NCBI GenBank assembly: GCA_035363095.1
Contig: DAOSEK010000001.1
Span: 83,540 to 147,539, forward strand
Direction of reading: 5' to 3'
DNA from: DAOSEK01 sp035363095
GTDB lineage: Archaea; Nanobdellota; Nanobdellia; Woesearchaeales; UBA119
DNA length: 64,000 nt
Positions 1 to 8,605 of the stretch are shown piece after piece (position 1 is the first letter of the stretch; every line of letters begins with the position of its first letter). A program made the position numbers and the translations under genes. The notes under the pieces were generated by a model. It worked only from the letters and a program-made list of their open reading frames with translations, made no database searches and had not been told where the DNA came from.

Positions 1-1
1 A

Positions 2-955
2 ATTCTTCCAGGGCATAAAATGCTTTTGGAAGGAAAGGGTAATGAGGCTTTAAATCTTACAGTTTTGGGAAGTATTTTATCTCTTTTGACATCGGTTTTG
101 CTTACTCCTGTTTTGATTTTTTTATTTGTCTTTATTAATTCTGTTATCAAGAAATATATCGGCTATGTTATTTTAGGGTTTGTGCTTTTTGTTACATTAA
201 AAGGAAATTCTAAGTTAAAGAATCTTTCGTTCTTTTTTTTATCGGGGATATTGGGGATTTTTTCGTTGGGGACGAATAATAGTAATACACTTCTTCCTTT
301 GCTTTCAGGTCTTTTTGGGATTAGTTCAATGGTACTTTCTTTAAGCCAGAATGTTTCAATTCCAAAGCAAGAAAATGTTGGGAATATGGATATTAAAAAA
401 GGAATGATATTTAAGGCTGTTATAGGTGCGTCACTAGTAGCGTCGGTAGCGGCGTTTCTTCCAGGTTTTGGAGGGGCACAATCAGCTATTCTTGCACAAA
501 CTTTTCTTGGGGATATGGGTAGTGAGGGTTTTTTGGTGCTTACTGGGGGGATTAATACTGCGAATATGGTGATTTCACTTGATACTTTTTATTCTATTGG
601 AAAAGCAAGAAACGGTGCAATTGTTGCAATAACTTCTTTTTTTGAGAGTATTACTTTAAAGCAAATGCTTATCTTTATTTTTACATCGCTTGCAATAGGC
701 GGGCTTTCAGGGGCGTTGTCTGTTTTTCTCTCAAAGAAATTCTCCGAGTTTATTACTAGGATTAATTATCGGATGATTCTGATTTCTATTATTGTGTTTC
801 TAATTGGTCTTACTTTTGCAACCTCAGGGTTTGTTGGACTAATTATTTTGGTTAGCTCTAGCGCTTTAGGGATTTGCGCCTCGCTTTTGACTGTTGGAAA
901 GAATAATCTTATGGGTTGTTTGATATTGCCTGTTTTAATCTATTTTTTATGGTAG
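2..955 (+). CDS. TctA/DUF112-like membrane permease, 5' end outside window
   Basis: Integral membrane protein resembling the TctA (DUF112) permease family of tripartite tricarboxylate transporters. The reading frame is open to the window edge, and its first residues (LPGHK, followed by a Gly-rich stretch and AL) look like the family's proline-glycine signature, so the true start lies upstream. A second PGFGGAQSA signature sits near residue 150 after the first ATG (base 20). About eight hydrophobic segments are visible. Whether it moves tricarboxylates here is unknown, because no TctB or TctC gene is seen. Family assignment is by motif and topology only. Confidence 0.7.
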   Translation: MLPGHKMLLEGKGNEALNLTVLGSILSLLTSVLLTPVLIFLFVFINSVIKKYIGYVILGFVLFVTLKGNSKLKNLSFFFLSGILGIFSLGTNNSNTLLPLLSGLFGISSMVLSLSQNVSIPKQENVGNMDIKKGMIFKAVIGASLVASVAAFLPGFGGAQSAILAQTFLGDMGSEGFLVLTGGINTANMVISLDTFYSIGKARNGAIVAITSFFESITLKQMLIFIFTSLAIGGLSGALSVFLSKKFSEFITRINYRMILISIIVFLIGLTFATSGFVGLIILVSSSALGICASLLTVGKNNLMGCLILPVLIYFLW

Positions 956-1016
956 ATATTTTTGGAAAGGATTGAAGTAGTGAGAACTAAAGGAGAATTT
1001 TTTAGGTTTTGTTTTT

Positions 1017-1640
1017 TTAGGTTTTTATGGCAAATATGTTTATCCAATCTTCCTTCTTGTGATCAATCGCGATTTTTTCAATCTTAAATCCTTGGGAGCT
1101 AATAAGCTCTTTTATTTCTTGCTGAGAGTAAAAGGAGTAGAATTTTGAAAAGCCTTTGTATTCTTTTTTTTTTACAAATCTTTCGCCTATACCTGATTTA
1201 ACTGAGATGGAGAGCAATCCTTTAGGTTTTAGTACTTTAAAGAATTGATTTAATGCGATTTTAGCCTCGGTTTTGGGGAGGTGCAAAAAAGAAGCACATG
1301 CCCAGATACCATCAAATTGCTCTTTTTGAAATGTTAGATCTCTCATGTCCATTTCTAAAAAATGTGCGTTGGGGACATTTTTCAAAGCGATTTCTAAAAG
1401 ATTTTTGGAGAGGTCTATTCCTATTGGATTTAGTCCTTGCTCTAAGAAGTATTTTACATCCCTTCCCGTACCACACCCCACATCTAAAATATTTTTACCA
1501 TTCAGATTTTTTATGAATTCATCTATTAATTGTTTTATTGGGGTTATATCAAGATGTGTGCTTGCATATTCTTGGGCAGTTTTATCATATGAGGTTATGG
1601 TTTTTTTTATTATGTTTTGTCTTTGCATTTGAAAAACCAT
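1017..1640 (-). CDS. Class I SAM-dependent methyltransferase
   Basis: A 207-residue Rossmann-fold methyltransferase. Motif I (ILDVGCGTGR, residues 51-60) binds S-adenosylmethionine, the following acidic loop ends in GIDLS, and an MDMRDL segment is the usual motif II/III region. The substrate cannot be told; the closest general class is small-molecule or Methyltransf_11/25 enzymes. A TATA-like TTTTTAAAT about 25-30 nt upstream of the ATG suggests a leaderless transcript. It is divergent from the permease at its left and lies downstream of the methionine aminopeptidase gene on the same strand. Confidence 0.85.
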   Translation of the reverse strand: MVFQMQRQNIIKKTITSYDKTAQEYASTHLDITPIKQLIDEFIKNLNGKNILDVGCGTGRDVKYFLEQGLNPIGIDLSKNLLEIALKNVPNAHFLEMDMRDLTFQKEQFDGIWACASFLHLPKTEAKIALNQFFKVLKPKGLLSISVKSGIGERFVKKKEYKGFSKFYSFYSQQEIKELISSQGFKIEKIAIDHKKEDWINIFAIKT

Positions 1641-1685
1641 TTATGTTTTTGGTTTTGCTAATTTAAAAATATTTTATGATATTGG

Positions 1686-2603
1686 TTATAAGTTTGACTG
1701 CAAGGTTTGCTCAGGCGTAAGGGTGGTTATTATAGGGGTTTTTAGCACTAAAATGGTATGCTCATATTGAGATACTAATCCATCTGATGCTTCTACTAAT
1801 GGTTTGTATTCATCTATAGAATTTGACCTTAACAGGTCGCCAAGTGCTAATGCGACCATGGCTTTTGAGAATTTTTTTTCAAGCCACCTGCGTGCAAAAG
1901 GCATTTTGTTATAGCTTTTTATTTGCTCTCCTATTTTTTTTGTTATTGGATTTCTTGTGTTTTTTATTTCTATTTCTATGAAAACATTTGCAATTCCCTG
2001 TTCTGTTACTCTGCCACCCCCCGTGGTTGCAAATGGCTCCATGGCTATTACCTGACCTTCTATTAGTTCTGATGAGTCGTTTGTATTATAGTTTGGGATG
2101 CTTGGATGTGTGTGTAGTGTATAGATATCCATGGTGTGTCCTGATAGGTTTTTTATTGGGTTAAAGCCCTTTTTTGAGATTGCATTTTCTATTGCACTGC
2201 CAACTGATGAGATTTTAGCACCTATCATAACAGCTTTAAAGCCTGCTTCAAAGCCCTCTTTTGAGGCTAGCAAAAGCTCTTTATTTTTACCACTTAAATC
2301 GATTGTTATTGCTGTGTCTCCTATCGCTCCGTTTACCATCGCTCCAACATCTAGTTTTATTATATCTTCTCCAATCAGGGTATTGTCGTCTATTGCAGGA
2401 CAGAAATGAGCAGCGGTGTTGTTTAGTGAAATTTGTGCAGGGAAAGCTATTTGCCCTCCTTCTTTTATGATTCTTTCTTCAATTAAATCAAGTATTTCTC
2501 TTATGATTGCACCTTTTTTGATTAGGGATACGCCATAGTCCCTTGCGATTGCTGCAATCTTGCCTGCCATTAGCCAGTCTTTGTATTGTTTGTTAGTTTC
2601 CAT
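1686..2603 (-). CDS. map: Methionine aminopeptidase, type II
   Basis: Removes the initiator methionine from nascent proteins in the cytoplasm. All metal-binding and catalytic positions of the type II (archaeal/eukaryotic) enzyme can be read: His66 (AAHFCP), Asp85 (KLDVGA), Asp96 (IGDTA), His156 (LSGHTMD), Glu189 (AMEPF) and Glu281 (QYEHT). At 305 residues it has the archaeal length and carries the insert typical of MetAP2 between the His and Glu ligands. The ATG start gives a full N terminus. It is transcribed divergently from the cis-prenyltransferase homologue. Confidence 0.96.
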   Translation of the reverse strand: METNKQYKDWLMAGKIAAIARDYGVSLIKKGAIIREILDLIEERIIKEGGQIAFPAQISLNNTAAHFCPAIDDNTLIGEDIIKLDVGAMVNGAIGDTAITIDLSGKNKELLLASKEGFEAGFKAVMIGAKISSVGSAIENAISKKGFNPIKNLSGHTMDIYTLHTHPSIPNYNTNDSSELIEGQVIAMEPFATTGGGRVTEQGIANVFIEIEIKNTRNPITKKIGEQIKSYNKMPFARRWLEKKFSKAMVALALGDLLRSNSIDEYKPLVEASDGLVSQYEHTILVLKTPIITTLTPEQTLQSNL

Positions 2604-2735
2604 TGGATTCGCCTTTTTACTAAACTAGATATTATTTTGTTAAGCTGTTTATTTGCTAGTTCTTCGCCTATTAGAATGTCAGTCAGTTTATAAATTTTAG
2701 GTTGGAAGGTTGAAAAAATCCAGAAAAAATGAAAA

Positions 2736-2747
2736 TGTTTTTAAAAA
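2736..2747 (+). promoter_or_regulatory. TATA-like box for the cis-prenyltransferase homologue
   Basis: A run of T followed by A (TGTTTTTAAAAA) is centred about 30 nt before the ATG at 2772. No Shine-Dalgarno lies in between, which fits leaderless initiation at that ATG. Confidence 0.5.
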
Positions 2748-2771
2748 TGAAATACTACCTGTTCTAATTGA

Positions 2772-3458
2772 ATGGTAATTTTTCCTTTGAATAAGAAGAG
2801 CTTTAAGCTTGTAGGTGTGATATCCCATTTAGGGATTATTACAGATCTGGAGAGAGGGTTTAGGTTGGAAGGCTCTGTTGATAAGGCTGTTGTTAGTGTT
2901 AAGGAGCTTTGCGAGTTTTGCGTTGAGAATGATATTGAGTTTTGCTCTTTGTTTTTATTTGGAAAGGTTTATCCTGAAGAATACGAAAAGCAGAAATTTA
3001 TTAGAGAAATGGCTTGTCTTTTGCTTAATGATGAATTCTTTTCAAATATAAGAATAAGTGTAATGGGGAGATGGGCAGAGCTCTCAGAGATTTCAAATGA
3101 TGTTAATGCACTGCTTTCAAAGGAGAAAAAGGAGACGAAATTGACACTTTCACTTTTCCTTAATTATTCGCAAAGAGAGGAGATTGTTGATGTTATTAGG
3201 GTGATTACAAAAAAGATAGAGCTTGGAAAGATAAGCCCTGAAGAGGTTACAAGATACGTGGTTGATGAGCATATTCAACCGGATGTGCCTGATCTTTCAG
3301 TGGTTTTGTTTTTTAATACTGATGGCTTTGGAGATTTTGTTGGGTTTAAGTTATCTACTGCGATTTTTGGTTTGAGCGAAAAAAGCTTTATTGAGGTTAG
3401 AAGGCAAGATATTTTTGAGGCTATTAAAAAGACTGGATATGCTTTGATAAAGCATTGA
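2772..3458 (+). CDS. Divergent cis-prenyltransferase (UppS/NgBR-like) homologue
   Basis: A 228-residue protein that can be threaded along undecaprenyl/polyprenyl diphosphate synthase. The NYSQREEIVD stretch (131-140) matches the NYGGRxEI block, HIQPDVPDLSVV (167-178) matches the PDPDLLIRT block, and the region around residue 100 (MGRWAEL) matches the internal helix. However, the catalytic MDGNRRWA motif is replaced by ISHLGIITD (17-25), and the Arg-rich RTGGExRxSNF motif by LFFNTDGFGDF (179-189). It may be a non-catalytic partner like eukaryotic NgBR/Nus1, or a degenerate enzyme. Canonical function would be making the lipid carrier for glycosylation, which would suit the neighbouring DUF6311 membrane proteins. 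Confidence 0.65.
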   Translation: MVIFPLNKKSFKLVGVISHLGIITDLERGFRLEGSVDKAVVSVKELCEFCVENDIEFCSLFLFGKVYPEEYEKQKFIREMACLLLNDEFFSNIRISVMGRWAELSEISNDVNALLSKEKKETKLTLSLFLNYSQREEIVDVIRVITKKIELGKISPEEVTRYVVDEHIQPDVPDLSVVLFFNTDGFGDFVGFKLSTAIFGLSEKSFIEVRRQDIFEAIKKTGYALIKH

Positions 3459-3532
3459 AATCCCTTTTAGCCTTTCTAACAATAGAATTTGGATTAATAA
3501 AATTTTGACATTCCTTTGTTTTGAGGAGGTTT

Positions 3533-3841
3533 TCAATCTACTGTGAAAAGGGTGTTATCATGGACATCAAAAAGCTTTATTCTTGCTCCTGCATCAAGCC
3601 AGCCATGGGCGTAATTGATTGCAGCAAAGGCGTTGATATAGTCTTGTTTTTCAAAGAAATGAAGGGCATCGGAGTAGTAGCATTTTGCCATGTTTAAGAA
3701 ATCTTTTGCTTCTTTTATGCGGGAGCCATCCATTTTTGAGCTTTCTACCATCTCAATAGCTTTTGTTGTTATTGAAAAGTATTTTTGGAGCTTTTTTTTG
3801 GTGATTATATTCATTAAGTTTGGGTTTTGTTCTTTTTTCAT
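3533..3841 (-). CDS. DUF357 family protein
   Basis: A 102-residue all-helical protein matching the archaeal DUF357 family. It is a short two-helix bundle with the characteristic pattern AKxYYSDALHFFEKxDYxxAFAA near residues 50-75, followed by NYAHGWLDAG. The family is found almost only in archaea and its function is unknown. It is convergent with the cis-prenyltransferase homologue and separated from it by about 75 nt. The ATG at 3841 starts the frame; a second Met at residue 10 is possible. Confidence 0.8.
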   Translation of the reverse strand: MKKEQNPNLMNIITKKKLQKYFSITTKAIEMVESSKMDGSRIKEAKDFLNMAKCYYSDALHFFEKQDYINAFAAINYAHGWLDAGARIKLFDVHDNTLFTVD

Positions 3842-4008
3842 TTTAGTAAGTGTTAGGGATATTTTTTTGTTTAAGTATTTAGTGTTTTAGATTTGTTTTT
3901 AGGGTTTTTATCGTTTGTTTTATTGTATATTGTATTAAAGTTTTGCTCCATTACTTTTTAACGCCTTTTAATAGTGTGCAATTATATTTAAATAATTTTT
4001 AGGGTGAC

Positions 4009-5952
4009 TTAAGAGATTAGATAAACCAAGAAGAATTCTTTTACGACAAAATAGTTATATGAGATGTTTTCAAATCTCGGTTTTGCAATTTTGAATGCAT
4101 CTTCTTTGCATACATAAACAACACCTTCTTGCAAGTTGCCTGCAAAGAATTCCTTTTGTCTGTTAAGTATATTTTCTTCTTGTTCTTTTGTCGTTCTTGA
4201 AAGACGCACATCTGAAATTTTAAGATTGTTTTCAATTGCGATTATTGTGAATTCTTTGTGTATTGGTGTGTTTATGTTGATATTAATTAAAGCTAACTCG
4301 CTATTTGTTTTGGCTACAAATTGCCATATCGGGTCCTCTAATATATTTTTGTATTTATGTTTTACAGATGTAAGTTTTGATACTTCGTTAAATATTGATG
4401 ATAGTTCATATATGTGTAAGATTAGAAAAATGATTAAAAATATACAAACTAGATTTTGAATGTTAGGAGTTTTAACCTTTGAAAAAGTATAGAAAATGAA
4501 AATAATGATTAGATAATAAAGTGGCCATAAAAACCTCGCACTCGCAGCGAATTGCGTTAAAATAATCAAGAAACTGGGGATTTCATATTCTAGTATGAGA
4601 TTGTTATTAAAGCGTATTTGGTTTGATAAAGAAAATATTGCCAAAAGAACTACTGCAAGAGCTAAATGAAATTTTTTATAAAAAATCTTTTGGAGTATTC
4701 TTTTTCTAAGTGAGATTATAAGTGTAATTGCCAATCCTAATAATACACTTATCCCTAAATAATTAAACACCTCACTATTTGATGAAAATATTGGAAAAGA
4801 ATTAAAAAATCTTGAATAGTAAAGGGGATTAAATAAAGAGTTTATATCGTTTGCACAGGTTCCAAATTCATTAATTCCAGATGAAATACTAGCTTGCCCT
4901 ATTCCTATGAAGTACCCTGAAAAGAACATGATAAGAATTTGTAAAAATATAATTGGGGTTAATATAATAGACATTTTTAGGATATTATTTTTTTTGAGTT
5001 GTGAGATAAAATAGAAGATAAATACAATAAATACCATTACGTATAGGTATAAATGTATGAGAAGTGCTGTTGAAATTAGCAGTGTCCAGTATAAAATATC
5101 TTTTTTTTCTTTCTTTTTTAAAAAAAGGTAAAAGGATGCGATTATTAAGAAATGTGCCAGTAGTGCAAGATGACCGCATAAGTAACGTTGTGCAAGTATT
5201 GGACTTAGTATGAAAAAAAGGGATGAAGGTATTAGAAAATTCATTTTTGTTGAGTATAGCTTTAATAACTTAAATGAGAAATGCCCCATTAGGATGTAAC
5301 ATGTTAGAATCCAAATGCCAAAGTATTGGAATGGAGTTGGTAGTATTTTATTGAAAGGTTTTAAAATGATGGCAAGTAGGGGGATTGAATCTGTGAATAC
5401 TACGCTTGTTTGGGGGTATCCAATTGATACTATTTTTCCAATTGGAAACTGTAATCCTTCTTGTCTGTATGCAAGCCAACCGTAATAGTAGTGTTTAATA
5501 TCACCATCTCCTAAATTGCCCTGCAAAAGCCAGTCGACATAATTGGGGTTTAAAAGTGAGATATTGAATATGGATAGAAAAATAATTGTTCCTAGAATTA
5601 TACCAGTCCAAGGGATTATCTTATTTAGAACAGGAGTATTTTTTGAGAATGATACTGCTAAAAAAATTAAAATAGATAAAAAGAATACTATTAATGTTTG
5701 AAGGATAGAAAAATATTTTGCTCTGAAAATTAAGTAAAAAGTTACAAAAAGCGATAAGCATATTGAAGATAACAAAACTCTTTTCAAAAAAGCCTTTTTT
5801 GAAGGAGTATTCTTGTTGGTAGAAGCGTTTGGAACAAATTCTTTTGGGATTATATTATTATCACCTTTTGAACAGTTTGCAAATGAACTATATGAATCTA
5901 ACCAACAAGTTATTTGAATCAGTGGGTATTTTAAATATGTGAAAATGGACAT
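4009..5952 (-). CDS. DUF6311-like polytopic membrane protein (paralogue 1)
   Basis: A 647-residue membrane protein with about twelve hydrophobic segments. The first periplasmic-type loop carries GDGDIKHYYYGWLAYR (148-163), followed by FTDSIPLLAIILKPF and PFQYFGIW (186-214). These blocks match the DUF6311 family, whose layout resembles GT-C glycosyltransferases, with an acidic motif in the first external loop. A soluble C-terminal domain of about 150 residues follows. Activity is unproven; sugar transfer from a lipid carrier is an inference. It is a paralogue of the next gene upstream and shares with it a 181-nt stretch of identical DNA encoding residues 157-216. Confidence 0.7.
   Translation of the reverse strand: MSIFTYLKYPLIQITCWLDSYSSFANCSKGDNNIIPKEFVPNASTNKNTPSKKAFLKRVLLSSICLSLFVTFYLIFRAKYFSILQTLIVFFLSILIFLAVSFSKNTPVLNKIIPWTGIILGTIIFLSIFNISLLNPNYVDWLLQGNLGDGDIKHYYYGWLAYRQEGLQFPIGKIVSIGYPQTSVVFTDSIPLLAIILKPFNKILPTPFQYFGIWILTCYILMGHFSFKLLKLYSTKMNFLIPSSLFFILSPILAQRYLCGHLALLAHFLIIASFYLFLKKKEKKDILYWTLLISTALLIHLYLYVMVFIVFIFYFISQLKKNNILKMSIILTPIIFLQILIMFFSGYFIGIGQASISSGINEFGTCANDINSLFNPLYYSRFFNSFPIFSSNSEVFNYLGISVLLGLAITLIISLRKRILQKIFYKKFHLALAVVLLAIFSLSNQIRFNNNLILEYEIPSFLIILTQFAASARFLWPLYYLIIIFIFYTFSKVKTPNIQNLVCIFLIIFLILHIYELSSIFNEVSKLTSVKHKYKNILEDPIWQFVAKTNSELALINININTPIHKEFTIIAIENNLKISDVRLSRTTKEQEENILNRQKEFFAGNLQEGVVYVCKEDAFKIAKPRFENISYNYFVVKEFFLVYLIS
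5304..5484. repeat. 181-bp block identical to 7373-7553 (gene conversion tract)
   Basis: This block inside DUF6311 paralogue 1 is base-for-base identical to 7373-7553 in paralogue 2, at a constant offset of 2069. Two mismatches occur in the next 30 nt to the left, and identity then falls sharply on both sides. Synonymous sites are identical as well, which points to recent recombination between the copies. Confidence 0.95.
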
Positions 5953-6080
5953 TTTTTAGTTGCGATTCTTAAAATATTTAAGCTTTTCTTGAGCAAGGTA
6001 TATTTGACTTTTTGTAAGGATTAGTATTCTTGGGTTTTTATGTATGTGATTAAGTGGATTGCATCGTATTGGCAAGGAAC

Positions 6081-8081
6081 TTAAGGAACTAGGTATACCA
6101 CGTCGAATTTTCCAACAATAAAATGACGATGAGAAGTGTTAAATAGGTTTTTTGTTTTATTGTACAGCTCACGAGTACTTAAGTAAGCTACACCTCGTTG
6201 GAGATCACCATTTAAATATTCGTTTTTTCGCTTGAGAATATGTATATCCTGTTCAAGCGTAGTTCTTGCTAAACGAACATTGGAAATTTTCAGATTATAT
6301 TTAATTGCGACTATTGTAAATTCTTGATAATCAGGCAAATTATCAGTCAAGTCAATTAGAGATAGTTCGCTATTTGCTTTGGATACCTCCTCCCAGAAGG
6401 TCATTTTAAGGTATAGATTATTGTACGTGTGTTCTTTTAAACTGTATTGTGTAACCTCTTGATAAATTGATGAGAGTTCATATGTTTGAAATATCAATAG
6501 GATTAAAATTATTATTGCGAATAATGAATTTTTTTTCAATTTTGCAAATGTTATGAAGATAAAAAGAAATACTAAATAGTATAAAGGCCATAGGAATCTG
6601 GCCGTTGCAACAAATTGTGTTAAGAATGTAAAAAAGTTAGGAATGTTATATTCAAATAATATATTTCTATTTAACCTTATTTTGTTTGATAAGGAAAAGA
6701 AGCCTAATATTAATGATGAAAATATTAACCAAAAATTTTTGAAAAAGAGTCTTTTAAATGTTCTTGTGAAAAAAGAGAGGGTTATTGCGATTAAAAGCCC
6801 TACGATTATTCCTAACCCTAAGTAGTTAAAAACATAAATATCTGGGGTTTTAATTGGCAACATCATCGATTTTAATACTCTTGAATAGTTTAGTGGATTT
6901 ATTAAAGAGTTTAGATTACTACTACAAAGACCAAATTCATTACCTCCTGAAGCTATCCCTGAGTTTGTTGTTCCTATGAAATATCCGGAGATATAAATTA
7001 AAAAGAATTGACATATTGATATTAGGACTAAATAACATAATATTTTGAAGAGATTATTTTTTTTTATGATCGTAATTGAGTAAAATAGGAATATGAAAAA
7101 AATCAGGGCGTATAGATATAGGTGAGTTAATAATGATGAAGAAAGTAACAAGAACCATTTTAAAAGGTCTTTTTTTTCTTTCTTTTTTAAAAAAAGATAA
7201 AAGGATGCTATTATTAAAAAATGTGCCATTAAAGCGATATGACTACAAATAAATCTTTGGGTCATAATAGGACTTAGTATGAAAAAAAGGGATGAAGGTA
7301 TTAAATAATATATTTTTTGAGAATATAGTGCTAATAGTTTAAATGAGAAATGCCCCATTAGCATGTAACATATTAGAATCCAAATGCCAAAGTATTGGAA
7401 TGGAGTTGGTAGTATTTTATTGAAAGGTTTTAAAATGATGGCAAGTAGGGGGATTGAATCTGTGAATACTACGCTTGTTTGGGGGTATCCAATTGATACT
7501 ATTTTTCCAATTGGAAACTGTAATCCTTCTTGTCTGTATGCAAGCCAACCGTAGTAGTGAAATTTTGTGTCACCACTACCTACGTCTTCCAATAATAGCC
7601 AGTCATCGTAGGAAGGGTTTATAATTGTGATGTTAAATATAGATAGAAATACAAGTCCTCCAAGGATTAAGCCTGTTAATTGAGGCAATTTTTTAAGGAG
7701 AGGATTATTTTTTTTAAGTATTAGGTAAAAAAACAATGCGATTGATAGAGATAGTGTGATTGTTGTTTGGAATGTTGTGAAGTTTTTGGCTCTAAAAACT
7801 AAATAGAATGAGAGGAATAAAATTAAATAAATGAACAATAGATATATGTAATTTTCATTTATCTTTTTAGTAATGAAGGATATTTTTGAGAGGGGCAGAT
7901 TTGGAAGATCTGAATTTTTTGTTGAGATTGTTTTATGCCAATCATTTTTTTGATTTTCGTTTGAGGTGTAACTAGATTTGTTAGAAGAATCAGGATTGTT
8001 TTTATGTTTATTTAAAAAAATGGGAGGATTCATGGGATTTTTTGCAGGTATCAAAAGTTTATAAGCTTTTCTTGGGTGCAC
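6081..8081 (-). CDS. DUF6311-like polytopic membrane protein (paralogue 2)
   Basis: A 666-residue homologue of the downstream gene with the same order of parts: a hydrophilic N terminus of about 75 residues rich in Asn/Ser/Lys, about twelve membrane segments, the GSGDTKFHYYGWLAYR loop near residue 170, then FTDSIPLLAIILKPF and PFQYFGIW, and a soluble C-terminal region. The N-terminal tail has no equivalent in known domains that I recognise and may be less constrained; the second Met at residue 17 is an alternative start. Probably acts in cell-surface glycan or glycolipid synthesis (inference from fold resemblance). Confidence 0.7.
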   Translation of the reverse strand: MHPRKAYKLLIPAKNPMNPPIFLNKHKNNPDSSNKSSYTSNENQKNDWHKTISTKNSDLPNLPLSKISFITKKINENYIYLLFIYLILFLSFYLVFRAKNFTTFQTTITLSLSIALFFYLILKKNNPLLKKLPQLTGLILGGLVFLSIFNITIINPSYDDWLLLEDVGSGDTKFHYYGWLAYRQEGLQFPIGKIVSIGYPQTSVVFTDSIPLLAIILKPFNKILPTPFQYFGIWILICYMLMGHFSFKLLALYSQKIYYLIPSSLFFILSPIMTQRFICSHIALMAHFLIIASFYLFLKKKEKKDLLKWFLLLSSSLLTHLYLYALIFFIFLFYSITIIKKNNLFKILCYLVLISICQFFLIYISGYFIGTTNSGIASGGNEFGLCSSNLNSLINPLNYSRVLKSMMLPIKTPDIYVFNYLGLGIIVGLLIAITLSFFTRTFKRLFFKNFWLIFSSLILGFFSLSNKIRLNRNILFEYNIPNFFTFLTQFVATARFLWPLYYLVFLFIFITFAKLKKNSLFAIIILILLIFQTYELSSIYQEVTQYSLKEHTYNNLYLKMTFWEEVSKANSELSLIDLTDNLPDYQEFTIVAIKYNLKISNVRLARTTLEQDIHILKRKNEYLNGDLQRGVAYLSTRELYNKTKNLFNTSHRHFIVGKFDVVYLVP
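7373..7553. repeat. 181-bp block identical to 5304-5484
   Basis: Second half of the gene conversion pair. It encodes residues 177-236 of paralogue 2, the most conserved part of the family (GWLAYR through QYFGIW). Confidence 0.95.
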
Positions 8082-8281
8082 ATTATCTAAATAATTTATG
8101 AAGTAGTTAATGGAGAGAAGTTAATGATTACAGGTAGATATGAACAAAGGGCATTTTCAAGGCAGTTTTTATTTTAGAAACGTTTTTAAATAAGATTGGT
8201 TCTCCGTTTTAGATAAGCATAAGCGTTTGGTTTATGAATTTATTTTTTGTAAGTATTATGATTTTTGAGTAGGTGTTTTTT

Positions 8282-8551
8282 ATGAAAGGGATAATCTCAA
8301 GTTTTAGAAGAAGCAAGCACAGAACTAGTGAGAATCAGATGATTGTTAAAGTGGCAGGTATTGAGGATAAGGATTCTGCTGAAAAGCTTGTGGGAAGGAG
8401 TTTGGTTTGGAAAACTTCAGGGCAAAAGGATAAAAAAATTGCAGGTAAAATTTCTGCAGTTCATGGTTCTAAGGGCTTTGTCAGGGCAATTTTTGAAAAA
8501 GGTATGCCTGGACAAGCGCTGAGAGGAGAAGTTGATATTTCTGATAAATGA
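8282..8551 (+). CDS. rpl35ae: Ribosomal protein L35Ae (eL33)
   Basis: Large-subunit ribosomal protein found in some archaea and eukaryotes. The 89 residues show the family's beta-barrel pattern: KGIISSFRRSKH at the start, the AEKLVGRSLVWKT middle, and GKISAVHGSKGFVRAIFEKGMPGQALRG near the C terminus. I start it at ATG 8282, which has AGGTG six bases upstream, rather than at the GTG three codons earlier. It stands alone, divergent from the DUF6311 pair and convergent with ksgA. Confidence 0.9.
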   Translation: MKGIISSFRRSKHRTSENQMIVKVAGIEDKDSAEKLVGRSLVWKTSGQKDKKIAGKISAVHGSKGFVRAIFEKGMPGQALRGEVDISDK

Positions 8552-8605
8552 TTTTATTATATTTTGGTATTTGTTTTTGGATCTTTTAGATTGATTTGTA
8601 GAGTG

